64,000 nucleotides of DNA from Monoplex corrugatus (lineage: Eukaryota > Mollusca > Gastropoda > Littorinimorpha > Ranellidae). A model generated the notes under the pieces. It was not told the origin of the DNA. It saw only the letters and a program-made list of their open reading frames with translations, and searched no databases. Where the stretch lies: NCBI GenBank assembly GCA_030674185.1, contig CM060307.1:69042905-69106904 (forward strand), given 5' to 3'. Shown here in pieces: positions 55,550 through 64,000 of this stretch; within the stretch, counting starts at the first letter, position 1; the number at the start of each line of letters is the position of its first letter. The translations under genes and the position numbers were made by a program.

Positions 55550-55563
55550 GATCATGATGATAA
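54529..55563 (+). mobile_element. 5'-truncated RTE copy
   Basis: Begins at ATCAACCAAATAGAAAGACT in the RT (INQIERLSIDG) and ends CACCTGATGATCATGATGAT. Flanked by TA-rich microsatellite on both sides. RT motif B is intact (GVRQGCVLSPDLF). Motif C reads TACGAAGATGAC, so YADD is YEDD. A TGA interrupts at 54742, a base is missing near 55135, TGG is TAG at about 55168, and an A is inserted near 55246. Clearly a dead copy. Confidence 0.9.
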
Positions 55564-55800
55564 GAATATATATGCATATACATGTACATGTATATATACA
55601 TAGATATATATGTATATATATATATATATATTATATATACACGTACATACACCAAACACATAAACACATACACACAAACACACACAAACATACACAACTA
55701 CACACACACACAAACACACACACACAAACACACATACATACACACATACATACACACATACACATAGACACACACCGTCTAATATCACTTATAGTGAAAA
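55564..55800 (+). repeat. (TA)n and (CA)n tract after RTE copy
   Basis: TA/CATG-rich to 55640, then CA with AAAC interruptions. Confidence 0.93.
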
Positions 55801-55829
55801 GACGTTAAATCAAGGAACGAACGAACATA

Positions 55830-55969
55830 GACACACACAAATACACACACATACACACACAAACACACACACACATACACAGACAGATACACACACATAC
55901 ACAAACACACACACACACACACATATACACAAACACACACACACAGACACACACACACACACATACACA

Positions 55970-56014
<45 letters not shown>
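55830..56014 (+). repeat. (CA)n(GA)n compound tract
   Basis: Interrupted CA to 55973, then about 40 bp GA. Confidence 0.95.
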
Positions 56015-56020
<6 letters not shown>

Positions 56021-56292
56021 CAGCTTGCCAGTGCCAGACGTATGAAGCCTTACAAACACATCAAGAAGCAACTCTACAAATACAACCCCCACCACCACAG
56101 AACACAATTCTACCCATACCTGTCTAGTTTATTTTCCTGCTCACATTTCACCTCTCTGCACTCTTGCTTTTGTCTGAAATATACAAAATAAGTTCATGAC
56201 AAAACTATTATAGACATTATTCAAAACTCAAAGAAAAAACAAAGTGGAATAGTGACAATATGCACTGCAAAAATAAATTCATGTCATTAAAA

Positions 56293-57226
56293 GGCCAGCT
56301 TGCTAGGCGATTTTCAGGGATTTTTCTTCATTTTGCTTTTAAGTCTTTAAATTCTAAAAATTTACTGATTTTGTTGATTCTTGGCTATGTAATTGTTTAA
56401 CTATTACACTTTTAGGTGCAATGAACTGACAATTTCTAACTTGTACCTAAATATTTTTTTAGGAATTTATATTGGATAAATGTAAGCACTGTCGCGAAAT
56501 AGGTGTCTTATCCAATGTCACCATAATTTGTTCAGTTTTTAATCCTATGACTTAAAACTTTGCACAGTGATTAAGCACAAACAGATGCAGAGAACAGACT
56601 AAAACCAAGTCTCTATCTCATTTCATAGGAATACAGTGCAAATGTGAATAACATGAAAAGTGAAAATCTGTCAACACTCTTTCCACATATCAGACACCTT
56701 TCATAATGGTCCATTTTTACGCCAAACATGTCCTGAGTCTGCGCAGAAAATTTCAAGTCATTCTGATTAAAATTGTGGATTTTATGCTACACTGTCCGAA
56801 AACGCGGCAACCCATAAAACAGCATTTAAAGTTTAAAAACAAGCAAAAATAAATAAAACTTGACTTTAGCATGCATAATTTACCAAGGCTATTCATGGAC
56901 ACCTGCCAAGTAGAATTCTTCAGTTTCTTCTGCTAACTCAGCAGCGTCAAAAGTTCTTTTCCTCCTTGCAGCCTTCATTTCAATCAGGCTTTGTTTCTTT
57001 TCTGTTTTTTTGTTTGTTTTTTTTTTGCTATTTAACGAGGTGATAATTTTGTAAACGAACATTTCATATAGGTTAGAAAACATGCAAATGAATACTTTTA
57101 TCACCTTTATTTTGTCTTTTTAGTGCTAAATATTGGAAATATACATAATAAAGTAGTAGTATGCCAAATATTGAAAAATCACAAAAAATAAAGAAAAATT
57201 GTTAAAAATCACCTAACAAGCTGGCC
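56293..57226. mobile_element. 934-bp DNA element with about 40-bp terminal inverted repeats
   Basis: The left end GGCCAGCTTGCTAGGCGATT and the complement of the right end GGCCAGCTTGTTAGGTGATT differ at two positions. The similarity continues inward (ATTTTTCTTCATTTT versus ATTTTTCTTTATTTT) to about 40 bp. I see no clear target duplication. The interior is AT-rich. One short minus frame (56889-57104) contains a basic/acidic KAARRKRTFDAAELAEETEE piece that might be a remnant of a transposase, but no catalytic domain is visible. Most likely a non-autonomous or decayed DNA transposon of unassigned superfamily. Confidence 0.75.
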
Positions 57227-57439
57227 GTAAGTGAGCAGTGTATGACCTAGTGTTTAATGACGAGAATGCACATTTGATCTGATCAAACTTTGGCGCCGTA
57301 TATATCTCATCATATTTTTTTCTTTCGTATCTATATTAATATTTTGTCACGTTGGATTTATCATGTGATACTCAGGCTGCTCTCCGCCTTGAGAGCGCGA
57401 CGCCGCAGTGCAGCGCCACCCGTTTTTTTTAACCAAACT
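57227..57439. other. Short spacer
   Basis: Unique sequence between the TIR element and the LINE. Confidence 0.5.
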
Positions 57440-57839
57440 TCATGCTCCAGCCACAACCCGTCTTTTACCTGACCGCCCCCCTACCCCCTGGCTCACTCAT
57501 GAGATTGCCTGTGCAAAACGTGCCCACCGCAGAGCAGAGCGCCGCTGGCGCAAATCCAAACTCACTGTACACAGGCAACTTTTCCAAGCCTCTAAAACAA
57601 AAGTATCCACCCTCATTGCATCTGCAAAAACAAGCTATTTCCAAACCAAAATCCTGAATGCCTCTTCTTCAAAAGAACTCTTTACAACCATGAATCATCT
57701 CCTTGGCACACGAAAAGACTTACCTCTCCCAACAAAACATACAAATGAAGAACTCCCATCTGTATTCTCTAAGTATTTCACCACCAAAATACAAACTCTT
57801 CGTGACAGGCTTGACACCCTGTCAACCATGCCCACCTGA
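57440..57839 (+). pseudogene. LINE linker region upstream of RT
   Basis: Frame covering the segment between endonuclease and RT: PWLTHEIACAKRAHRRAERR, WRKSKLTVHRQLFQASK, IASAKTSYFQTKI, ending prematurely after LRDRLDTLSTMPT because of a 5-bp deletion. This basic Arg/Lys-rich helix-forming linker is typical of CR1/L2-group ORF2. The 5' part of the original frame lies beyond the truncation point. Confidence 0.85.
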
Positions 57840-57913
57840 CCCTTCCTTCTCTGGCACACCTCTCACTACTTTTACCCGTCTCACAAGAAGAAATTTTCAA
57901 CACAATCATATCC

Positions 57914-59428
57914 ATGTCGTTCAAAACCTGCGAACTGGATCCTCTTCCAGGTTCTCTCTACTCCGATTGTCTCCCTACTCTCCTCCCATTCATCACTGAC
58001 ATCATCAACACTTCTTTTCAAACTGGAACTGTCCCAGATTCTTTCAAGTCTGCTATTGTTCACCCTCTCCTCAAGAAACACAATTTAGACCCAAATGAAC
58101 TGAAAAATTACCGGCCTATCTCTAATCTCTCTTTCTTGTCAAAACTCCTTGAAAAGGTCATCCTCAACCAGCTGAACTCTCACCTGTCTGCCAACAATCT
58201 CCTCAATCCTTTCCAGTCAGCCTACCGCCAGTGCCATAGCACTGAAACTGCCCTACTACACATTCTCAACAATCTCCTCCTTGCAACTGATACTGGCAAA
58301 GTCTCTCTCCTCACACTCCTTGATCTGTCTGCAGCCTTCGATACCATTGACCATGGTATTCTCCTTTCTAGACTTCATCATACTTTTGGCATCTCTGACA
58401 TTGCTCTCTCCTTTTTCACTTCGTATTTATCAAACAGAAAACAAACTGTTCTCATCAATGGCACTTACTCTCAACCTGCATACCTGACCTGTGGTGTTCC
58501 ACAAGGATCTGTCCTTGGCCCTGTTCTATTCACTCTTTATACCTCCCCCCTGTCCACCATCATCAACTCCCACTCTATAAAACACCACTTCTATGCTGAT
58601 GACACCCAACTTCAAGACAGTGACTCACCTGATAATATACAGCGCCTGTTGACTCGCACCACTGAGTGTTACTCGGACATTAAGAACTGGATGACACACA
58701 ATAGACTTCAGCTTAATGACGACAAGACAGAAGCTATCCTCATTGGCACCCGTCAGAAACTTTCCCAGCTGCCTCCTCTCCCATTATGTAACACATCAGT
58801 CCCAATTTCTGATTCAGCTAAAAACCTTGGTGTCTGCATTGACTCTACCCTGTCCATGAACAACTTTGTTTCTCAAACTGCCAGATCTTGCTACTATCAT
58901 CTCCATCGTATAAGCCTGATCAGGAAGTATCTCTCTGTGGAAACAACTGCAAAACTCGTTCTCTCCTTCATAATGTCTCGCATTGACTATTGCAATTCAC
59001 TCCTGTCTGGTCTTCCTGCCTCCACCATTCACATCCTACAGCGCATTCAAAACAATGCTGTACGCCTTGTACTCAAAAAGAAAAAAGCTGACCACATATC
59101 TCCTCTCCTGGCCCAACTTCACTGGCTCCCTGTATCAAAGCGCATACAGTACAAACTAGACACCATGTGCTACAAAAGCCTCAATAACGCAGCCCCCGAT
59201 TACCTGTCAAGCCTACTTGAGATCTATGTTCCCTCACGTACCCTCCGCTCTGCCTCCGATCCTCTGACTTTTCGCTTTCCACGCACTAAGCTCAATACCT
59301 ATGGTCCACGAGCCTTCTCTGTTTCTGGTCCACTCTCCTGGAACAAACTTCCTCTCTCAGTCCGTCAGCAACCTACTTTTGTCTCCTTCAAGTCCGCTCT
59401 CAAAACTCACCTTTTCTCCTCTGCATAA
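57914..59428 (+). CDS. L2/CR1-type reverse transcriptase, uninterrupted 504 codons
   Basis: Copies LINE RNA into DNA at the nicked target. Domains in order: LDPLPGSLYSDCLPTLL and NYRPISNLSFLSKLLEKVI (fingers), LLDLSAAFDTIDHGI (motif A, catalytic Asp), LTCGVPQGSVLGPVLF (motif B), HFYADDTQLQDS (motif C, intact YADD), LNDDKTEAILIGT (motif D region), KNLGVCIDSTLSM (motif E region). Then the C-terminal region: MSRIDYCNSLLSGLP, QNNAVRLVLKKKKADH, LHWLPVSKRIQYKL, YVPSRTLRSASDP and SFKSALKTHLF. The nominal ATG is internal to the original ORF and no host promoter or start is evident, so it is probably not expressed alone. Compared with the nested copy, five of 160 aligned residues differ. Confidence 0.9.
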   Translation: MSFKTCELDPLPGSLYSDCLPTLLPFITDIINTSFQTGTVPDSFKSAIVHPLLKKHNLDPNELKNYRPISNLSFLSKLLEKVILNQLNSHLSANNLLNPFQSAYRQCHSTETALLHILNNLLLATDTGKVSLLTLLDLSAAFDTIDHGILLSRLHHTFGISDIALSFFTSYLSNRKQTVLINGTYSQPAYLTCGVPQGSVLGPVLFTLYTSPLSTIINSHSIKHHFYADDTQLQDSDSPDNIQRLLTRTTECYSDIKNWMTHNRLQLNDDKTEAILIGTRQKLSQLPPLPLCNTSVPISDSAKNLGVCIDSTLSMNNFVSQTARSCYYHLHRISLIRKYLSVETTAKLVLSFIMSRIDYCNSLLSGLPASTIHILQRIQNNAVRLVLKKKKADHISPLLAQLHWLPVSKRIQYKLDTMCYKSLNNAAPDYLSSLLEIYVPSRTLRSASDPLTFRFPRTKLNTYGPRAFSVSGPLSWNKLPLSVRQQPTFVSFKSALKTHLFSSA

Positions 59429-59589
59429 AATCCTAACCTCACTCAACCCCCCTCTGCAGCCTGTCTCCGCTCGGAGGGGAATCACTTTGTTTTAATATAT
59501 AATTGTATATGATGTGCTCTCTGTGGTTTTCCATTGGTTATATTCTTGCTTTTATTGCTTTTATTCTTTTCTCCCCATTTGTGGCCATG

Positions 59590-59593
59590 CATG

Positions 59594-59675
<82 letters not shown>

Positions 59676-59706
59676 GTGTGCGTGCGTGCGTGTGTGCGTG
59701 TGTGTC
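59590..59706 (+). repeat. (GT)n microsatellite inside LINE 3' UTR
   Basis: About 115 bp GT with GGTG and GCGTG interruptions, 160 bases after the stop codon and just before the terminal hairpin. Confidence 0.97.
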
Positions 59707-59712
59707 TTTTCG

Positions 59713-59744
59713 GCGCTTGGATTTGATTTTGTCGAGATTTGCGC
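59713..59744 (+). other. 3' terminal stem-loop of LINE
   Basis: GCGC (59713-59716) pairs with GCGC (59741-59744). The inner stem TTGAT/GTCGA is kept by G-T wobbles relative to the nested copy's TTGAT/ATCAA, suggesting selection for structure or simple young divergence. Confidence 0.65.
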
Positions 59745-59766
59745 TATATAAATATTGTAATTATTA

Positions 59767-59947
59767 TGTATGCATGTGCGTACGTATGTATGTATGTATG
59801 TATGTATGTATTTATACGCTTAGATTTATGTATGTATGTATGTATGCATGTATACGCTCAGCTTAGATTTATGTATGTAAGTATGTAAGCATGTATGTAT
59901 GCATGTATACGCTCATATGTATGTAGGTATGTATGCATGTATACGCT
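59767..59947 (+). repeat. (TATG)n array with repeated LINE-tail fragments
   Basis: GTAT/TATG units interspersed with TATACGCT(CAG)-CTTAGATTTATG pieces at about 59812, 59850 and 59906. These pieces resemble the 5' arm of the LINE terminal hairpin. Confidence 0.85.
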
Positions 59948-60016
59948 CAGCGCTTAGATTTGATTTTATCAAGATTTTGCGCTATATAAGTAAAATATAT
60001 TATTATTATTATTATT
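59948..60016 (+). mobile_element. Second L2/CR1-type 3' tail
   Basis: AGCGCTTAGATTTGATTTTA...GCGCTATATAAGTAAA with (ATT)n tail. A full terminal hairpin (59949-59983) without coding sequence, about 235 bp after the first tail. Confidence 0.8.
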
Positions 60017-60028
60017 AATTGGCTTTCA

Positions 60029-60115
60029 AGTTTTGACCTGGGAATTGAACCTGTCCAATATTTTACACCAGGGCAGCCGGGCAAACGGCCTGCTCTTCAC
60101 AATTTTCAAATGACA
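60029..60115 (+). repeat. Dispersed repeat family Z, copy 2
   Basis: GACCTGGGAATTGAACCTGT, GGGCAGCCGGGCAAACGG and CTGCTCTTCACAATTTTCAA match 30597-30690. Confidence 0.7.
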
Positions 60116-60204
60116 TGCGATCTTTGAAGCAGCTGCACAAAACGCCAGAAAATATGGCCTGAATCACGGATTTAGGGCTTTTCTCCCCTCACCATGAGAT
60201 CTTA

Positions 60205-60345
60205 AAATGTAGTCTACGTGGTAATCTTTCGAATGAGACGATAAACCGAGGTTCCGTTGGCAGTATGTCAGCATACATTAGAGAATCCACGACAACAAAG
60301 GAGTTGTTCTTGGCAGAATTCTGTAGAACAAAACTTCACAAAAGA
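60205..60345 (+). repeat. Fossil SINE, middle part (family U)
   Basis: AATCTTTCGAATGAGACGAT, AAACCGAGGTTCCGT, then AATCCACGACAACAAAGGAG and TTGTTCTTGGCAGAATTCTG in order. I recognise this as a diverged copy of a common molluscan repeat containing CGGATGAGACGTTAAACCGA. The 3' half of the family is at 38101-38262. Memory-based identification. Confidence 0.6.
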
Positions 60346-61159
60346 GAAAGAGAGAGAGAGAGAGTATGTGTATGTGTGTGCACGCGCGCGCGTGTGTGTG
60401 TGTATGTGTATGTGCATCGATAGAAATACAGTTAATGTAGATTTTTTGCCAGATCTTCTCAAGAAAAGAATGTTGCACAGTTTTCAGAAGATACCAGACA
60501 TCCTCAATAATATTTTGCTTTGGTCGACAAGATTCATGGTTTAACAGAGTTTGCAGTTCAGAAGTTCTTTTTCTTTGGGAATGAATCAATTTTGGGCCAA
60601 GTGTTGGACTTCCATAACGTCACACGAGAATGATGCACGGAGTTTTATGTTGGATTGAGACTCTGCGACGGTTTGAAGAATTTCTTTTTTGACCCAGGGT
60701 TGGTCTTTCTGACAAACAGTTGTGAAAATATTTGTTATTTCGGGTTTGTCACGTGTGAGCAGAATAATGACAAGGTAGGTTGTCAACAACTCCACAGGTG
60801 ATTTCACTGACATCAGACTTGTCTGGTTCGTTGACGGTTTTTTTTTTTTTTTCGTTTTTTTTTTCATTGTGTGAAATTCTATAACAATTCAAACATTTGT
60901 CTACTTTCTGATGTCTGAATAAACCTCGTGGCGGCATAAGTTCTTACGTTCTTGCATAATTGGATAGACCCATTGGTAATGGATGGCACAACTTTCCATG
61001 AAGAGGATTCCATCACTTGAAAAGCTGAGGCCTTGTCTTGTGCTCCTGTGCTGTGATAAAATTAGTCAGTGTTTCTTTCTTTCTTTAGATGTATTACCAT
61101 GTACAATGTCGACGATCATGTTTAAAAATGGACTTGGTGATACAAATGGAATTCTTTTT
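60346..61159. other. Stretch without recognised gene
   Basis: A GA/GT patch at 60346-60415 and a T run at 60838-60853. Otherwise unique. Confidence 0.45.
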
Positions 61160-61245
61160 CTTCTTCTTCTTCTTCTTCTTATCATTATTATTATTAGTAG
61201 TAGTAGTAGTAATAGTAAGTAGTAGTAAGTAGTAGTAGTAGTAGT
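61160..61245 (+). repeat. (CTT)n(ATT)n(AGT)n tract
   Basis: Three successive trinucleotide motifs. Confidence 0.95.
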
Positions 61246-61620
61246 AGCAGTATTGTTGTTTTGGTTGTTGTTATAATTATAATACTATGTTATTCTTCTT
61301 CATACCGTTGTGATAATCATTAGTGTCACTCTTGTTGTTGTTGTTGTTTTTGCTGAGTGTGTTTGCTGTTTCTCCCATTCAGCCCTTTTCCGTTTTGTGG
61401 AATTGCTCTCCAATCCAATTTGGCTTTGCTTCATCTGTCTTCTACTTCGTTTTGCCGTTCACCAGTTTGTAACTCTCTGCTCTGTCAGGACTCTCCTTTG
61501 CTCTTTCCTTAGTAGCCTTCTTTATTCATGCTGATCAAGGATGCCTTTTTAAAAGCACTTCAGTCTGTTTTTCTTCACATTTCTTTGTTTTAGTAGGCCT
61601 TGTTGGGGCTGGAAGGTTCT

Positions 61621-61621
<1 letters not shown>
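61246..61621. other. Stretch without recognised feature
   Basis: T-rich unique sequence. Confidence 0.45.

Positions 61622-61709
<88 letters not shown>
61622..61709 (+). repeat. (GT)n microsatellite
   Basis: About 88 bp pure GT. Confidence 0.98.
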
Positions 61710-61711
<2 letters not shown>

Positions 61712-61756
61712 CATATTTATTTTATTTTCTCTCTGTCTGTTTTCTTTCCTGTTGTC

Positions 61757-61811
<55 letters not shown>

Positions 61812-61855
61812 TTATTTATTTATTCATTCATTCATTTATTTATTTATCTATTGCA
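61757..61855 (+). repeat. (TTTA)n tetranucleotide repeat
   Basis: About 70 bp TTTA, then TTCA and TTTA units. Confidence 0.97.
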
Positions 61856-62149
61856 TCCTCTTCAACTGTAGTTTTGTTTTTGATTTTGCTTCTGTTTCCT
61901 TCTTTCATCCATATTCTTTTTTCTTTCTTTCTTTTCTTTTTTTCATTTTGTCTTTTGTTTTTCTTTTTCGTCGATTTTATTGCCATTTCAGTGGCACTGC
62001 TTCAAAGCTGCCCATGTCAGATACTTTACACACGACTTGATCCTAGTTTATTCGTATGAAGTTCCAGTGTCCCCGCCAAGAAGTCGGCAGGAGCCAGCGA
62101 TGTCGAGCTACTATGGTGTCACCCCCTTTCCCCAGGAGTTTCCGTTTCA

Positions 62150-62282
62150 GTTTCTCAAGACGATGTCTCCGCGCTCGGAACAAATTCTATATGCGCTAAC
62201 GTCACAGGTGTCATGTGAAAGGGTGATCATGGCACAAGCCTTAAGCCTGCACATAAACGCATGAGCTGGCCAGATCTTGAGG
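62150..62282 (+). repeat. Dispersed repeat family V, copy 3 (most complete)
   Basis: GTTTCTCAAGACGATGTCTC, CGCGCTCGGAACAAATTCTA and ATGCGCTAACGTCACAGG, ending GCCAGATCTTGAGG. The ends CTCAAGA and TCTTGAG are inverted. It resembles a molluscan short repeat I recall beginning TTTCTCAAGG and ending CCTTGAG. Confidence 0.65.
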
Positions 62283-62430
62283 TCCTACCTAGCCTATGTT
62301 TTACCTAGTCTGTAATTTTTTTTTTATTAGTATATTGTATCAGCGCATCATTGGAACAGTCTCAGTTACATGTAAATGGCATGTGTATCTGTGTGTCTTC
62401 AAAAAAGGAACATATATATAAATCATCCTC
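62283..62430. other. Short spacer
   Basis: Unique sequence. Confidence 0.5.
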
Positions 62431-63457
62431 GTAATCATCAAGTGCCTTGCCACATGGCGTTGGTGATCATGGACTTCCATCTGTTTCTATCCCTTGTTGC
62501 CGTAAGCACCTCTTCCACCCTCGCTGTCTGCAGCCACTCTGCAAGTCCATCCAATATTTTCTCCCTGGGTCTACCTGGTGTTTTCTTTCCCTCCAGCTTT
62601 CCTGTTGTGACCAGGTGCTCCAATTCCCCTTTCCTCATGAAATGGCCTATAAATGTTGCCTGTCTTTTCCTAATCTTCCTTATGAATGATCTTCTTGTGT
62701 CTGCCTCCATCAAGACTGTCTCGTTTGTTTTCTTTGCTGTCCATGGAACTCTCAACATTCTTCTTAGAAACCACATCTCGGATGTCTCAATCTTGTTCTG
62801 GCTTTGCTTGTTGATGTCCACGCCTCACAACTGTACAACATTATCGGTTCTATATAACATTCAAGAACTCTCTTCCTGGTGTTAATTGATAGGCATTTGT
62901 TGGTAAGAATGCTTTTCATCTTCTTGAATGCTGTTTTGGCTTGGCCGATTCTGTTGGCTATTTCTGATGTGCATCTGCCGTCTGGTGAAATGATCGTTCC
63001 CAGATATTTAAAGTTATCAACCTGTGTCAAGGTTGTGCCGTTTGCTGTTATTTTGCATGAGGGGATTTCATGTTTTTTATTGATCACCATGACTTCAGTC
63101 TTCTTGCTGTTTAGTTCCAACCCCTTACCATTGCTTTCTATTTCTAGTATATTCACAAAGTCCCTTTCGTTTTTTGCAATTAGCTCGGTGTCATCTGCGT
63201 ATCGAATGTTGTTTATCATCTTTTCTCCAACCTTTAATCCAGGGTCTTCGTCTAGGTTTCTCATGATGTTTTCGCTGTAAAGTGAAAACAGATCTGGTGA
63301 CAAAACACAACCTTGTCTGACTCCTCTTTTGATGTTTTGAAAAGAGCTTATATCGTTTCGTATTCTCATTGCAGCTGTTTGTTCCCAATACATATTTCTG
63401 ATTATTCGTAGACCTTTTCCATCAATACTGAGTCTTTCTAGTTGGTTGATCAATTTA
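62431..63457 (-). mobile_element. 5'-truncated RTE copy
   Basis: Minus strand, from AATTGATCAACCAACTAGAA (RT before motif B) to CACTTGATGATTACGAGGAT. The 5' breakpoint lies within about 5 bp of the equivalent point of the 54.5-kb copy. RT motifs B and C (IRYADDTELIAK) are intact. A 9-bp deletion removes three residues after NERD and one base is missing near 62815. Confidence 0.92.
62438..63453 (-). pseudogene. RTE reverse transcriptase fragment
   Basis: Frame open for 229 codons from 63453 (INQLERLSIDGKGLRI, GVRQGCVLSPDLFSLYSE, YADD, ELNSKKTEVMVIN, FKYLGTIISPDG). It then shifts by a one-base deletion near 62815 into a second frame (62821-62438) with RRMLRVPWTAKKTNE and GRPREKILDGLAEWLQ, ending AMWQGT-stop. 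It lacks the endonuclease and motif A, so is inactive. Confidence 0.9.
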
Positions 63458-64000
63458 GTAAATAAATAAGTAATTAAAGGTCTGAATCACATCACAACTA
63501 GCTACTCAAAAGAGACTGCAGTGCTGTCGGATCACTTCAGTGGAGTTTAGCCATGACTGTTTTGATCCAGCTTGCTAAGGACGTTACCTAACAAACCCTC
63601 TACTACCCAGAGTAATCATTCGCTCATTGGAGCTAGGCGAAAAGAGCGACCCTCTGCTAAAGAGACCACCATCACATCCATCCATAGACAACCCCCACGC
63701 ACGGATCACCGACATCGAAGACTGATGTGAACGAGCCTCAGACGTAGAAGCGCTGGAAGAAACAGACAACGGGATAACAATGAAAACAGGCCGTGAAAGG
63801 CAACAAAATCTGGGACACGAGATTGATGTTATGGAGTTGGCTGTCGAACTGAAACTGTTCATCAGTACTGTTCTCAGCGCTTCCTGTCACAACCTGTTCT
63901 GATTTCAAGTATTTCATTTTTGACCCAGTGTTGCTCTGTCAGTGTGGCTCAGTTCAATTCATTTCAATGACACTTAATTAAGTCATGTGGAAAATCGTTT
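63458..64000. other. Right-end stretch without recognised gene
   Basis: A higher-GC patch at about 63580-63890 has open frames on both strands but no recognisable domain or splice structure. Undetermined. Confidence 0.4.

Larger units (their letters stand above)
57440..59766 (+). mobile_element. 5'-truncated L2/CR1-type LINE, near-intact RT
   Basis: Homology to the nested 11.7-15.3 kb copy starts at TCATGCTCCAGCCACAACCC and continues through the RT, the (GT)n-bearing 3' UTR, the GCGC hairpin (59713-59744) and the short ATT tail. The endonuclease is lost by truncation. Two small deletions (5 bp near 57815, 2 bp near 57872) shift frame ahead of the RT. From 57914 the frame is uninterrupted to 59428. 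Confidence 0.92.

Noticed and set aside
63584..63862. Ser-rich minus frame at the right end
   Set aside because: No recognisable family. The opposite strand is also partly open, typical of a GC-richer patch.

Overview
This window looks like repeat-dominated nuclear DNA from an animal, most likely a mollusc and perhaps a gastropod. The reasons are long (CA/GT)n, (CT)n, (CTT)n and (GAT)n microsatellites, RTE-type and L2/CR1-type non-LTR retrotransposons, a Tc1 DD34E transposon, several tRNA-headed short repeats, and no bacterial gene organisation. The placement is inference from repeat types I recognise, not from a host gene. I found no convincing intact host protein-coding gene. Nearly all long open frames that do not encode transposon proteins are translations of dinucleotide or trinucleotide repeats.

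Layout. 0-7.2 kb: sparse single-copy-looking DNA with microsatellites and two dispersed-repeat copies. 7.26-8.84 kb: a GC-rich Tc1 element whose transposase is broken by one frameshift. 9.59-16.40 kb: the longest RTE retrotransposon copy (endonuclease + reverse transcriptase). Its 5' end can be folded into an HDV-like self-cleaving ribozyme. Its RT frame is split at 11.70 kb by a complete-looking L2/CR1-type element (11.705-15.251 kb, opposite strand) flanked by a 6-bp duplicated target CATATA. 17-36 kb: a 46-bp minisatellite, truncated RTE copies (17.83, 18.81, 25.60, 35.55 kb), an L2/CR1 fragment (32.4-33.36 kb), SINE-like repeats and a TTAA-flanked MITE. 37-56 kb: microsatellite-rich DNA, a second and third MITE, a tRNA-headed SINE and another RTE copy (54.53 kb). 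56.29-57.23 kb: an undescribed-looking DNA element with roughly 40-bp terminal inverted repeats. 57.44-59.77 kb: a 5'-truncated L2/CR1 copy with an uninterrupted 504-codon RT frame, nearly identical to the nested copy. 60-64 kb: old SINE pieces, microsatellites and a last RTE copy (62.43-63.46 kb).

How the parts relate. The RTE copies share a 3' end of GGCACCTGATGATGATG type, so each insertion seeds a (GAT)n tract. The three larger L2/CR1 copies share a 3' layout of stop codon, (GT)n tract, GCGC-stem hairpin and ATT-rich tail, so this LINE carries a GT microsatellite as part of its own 3' UTR. These two features may explain part of the microsatellite load. The most notable items are the candidate HDV-like ribozyme at 9588-9675, the GT-carrying LINE 3' UTR, the nested insertion, the 934-bp TIR element and the TTAA MITE family.
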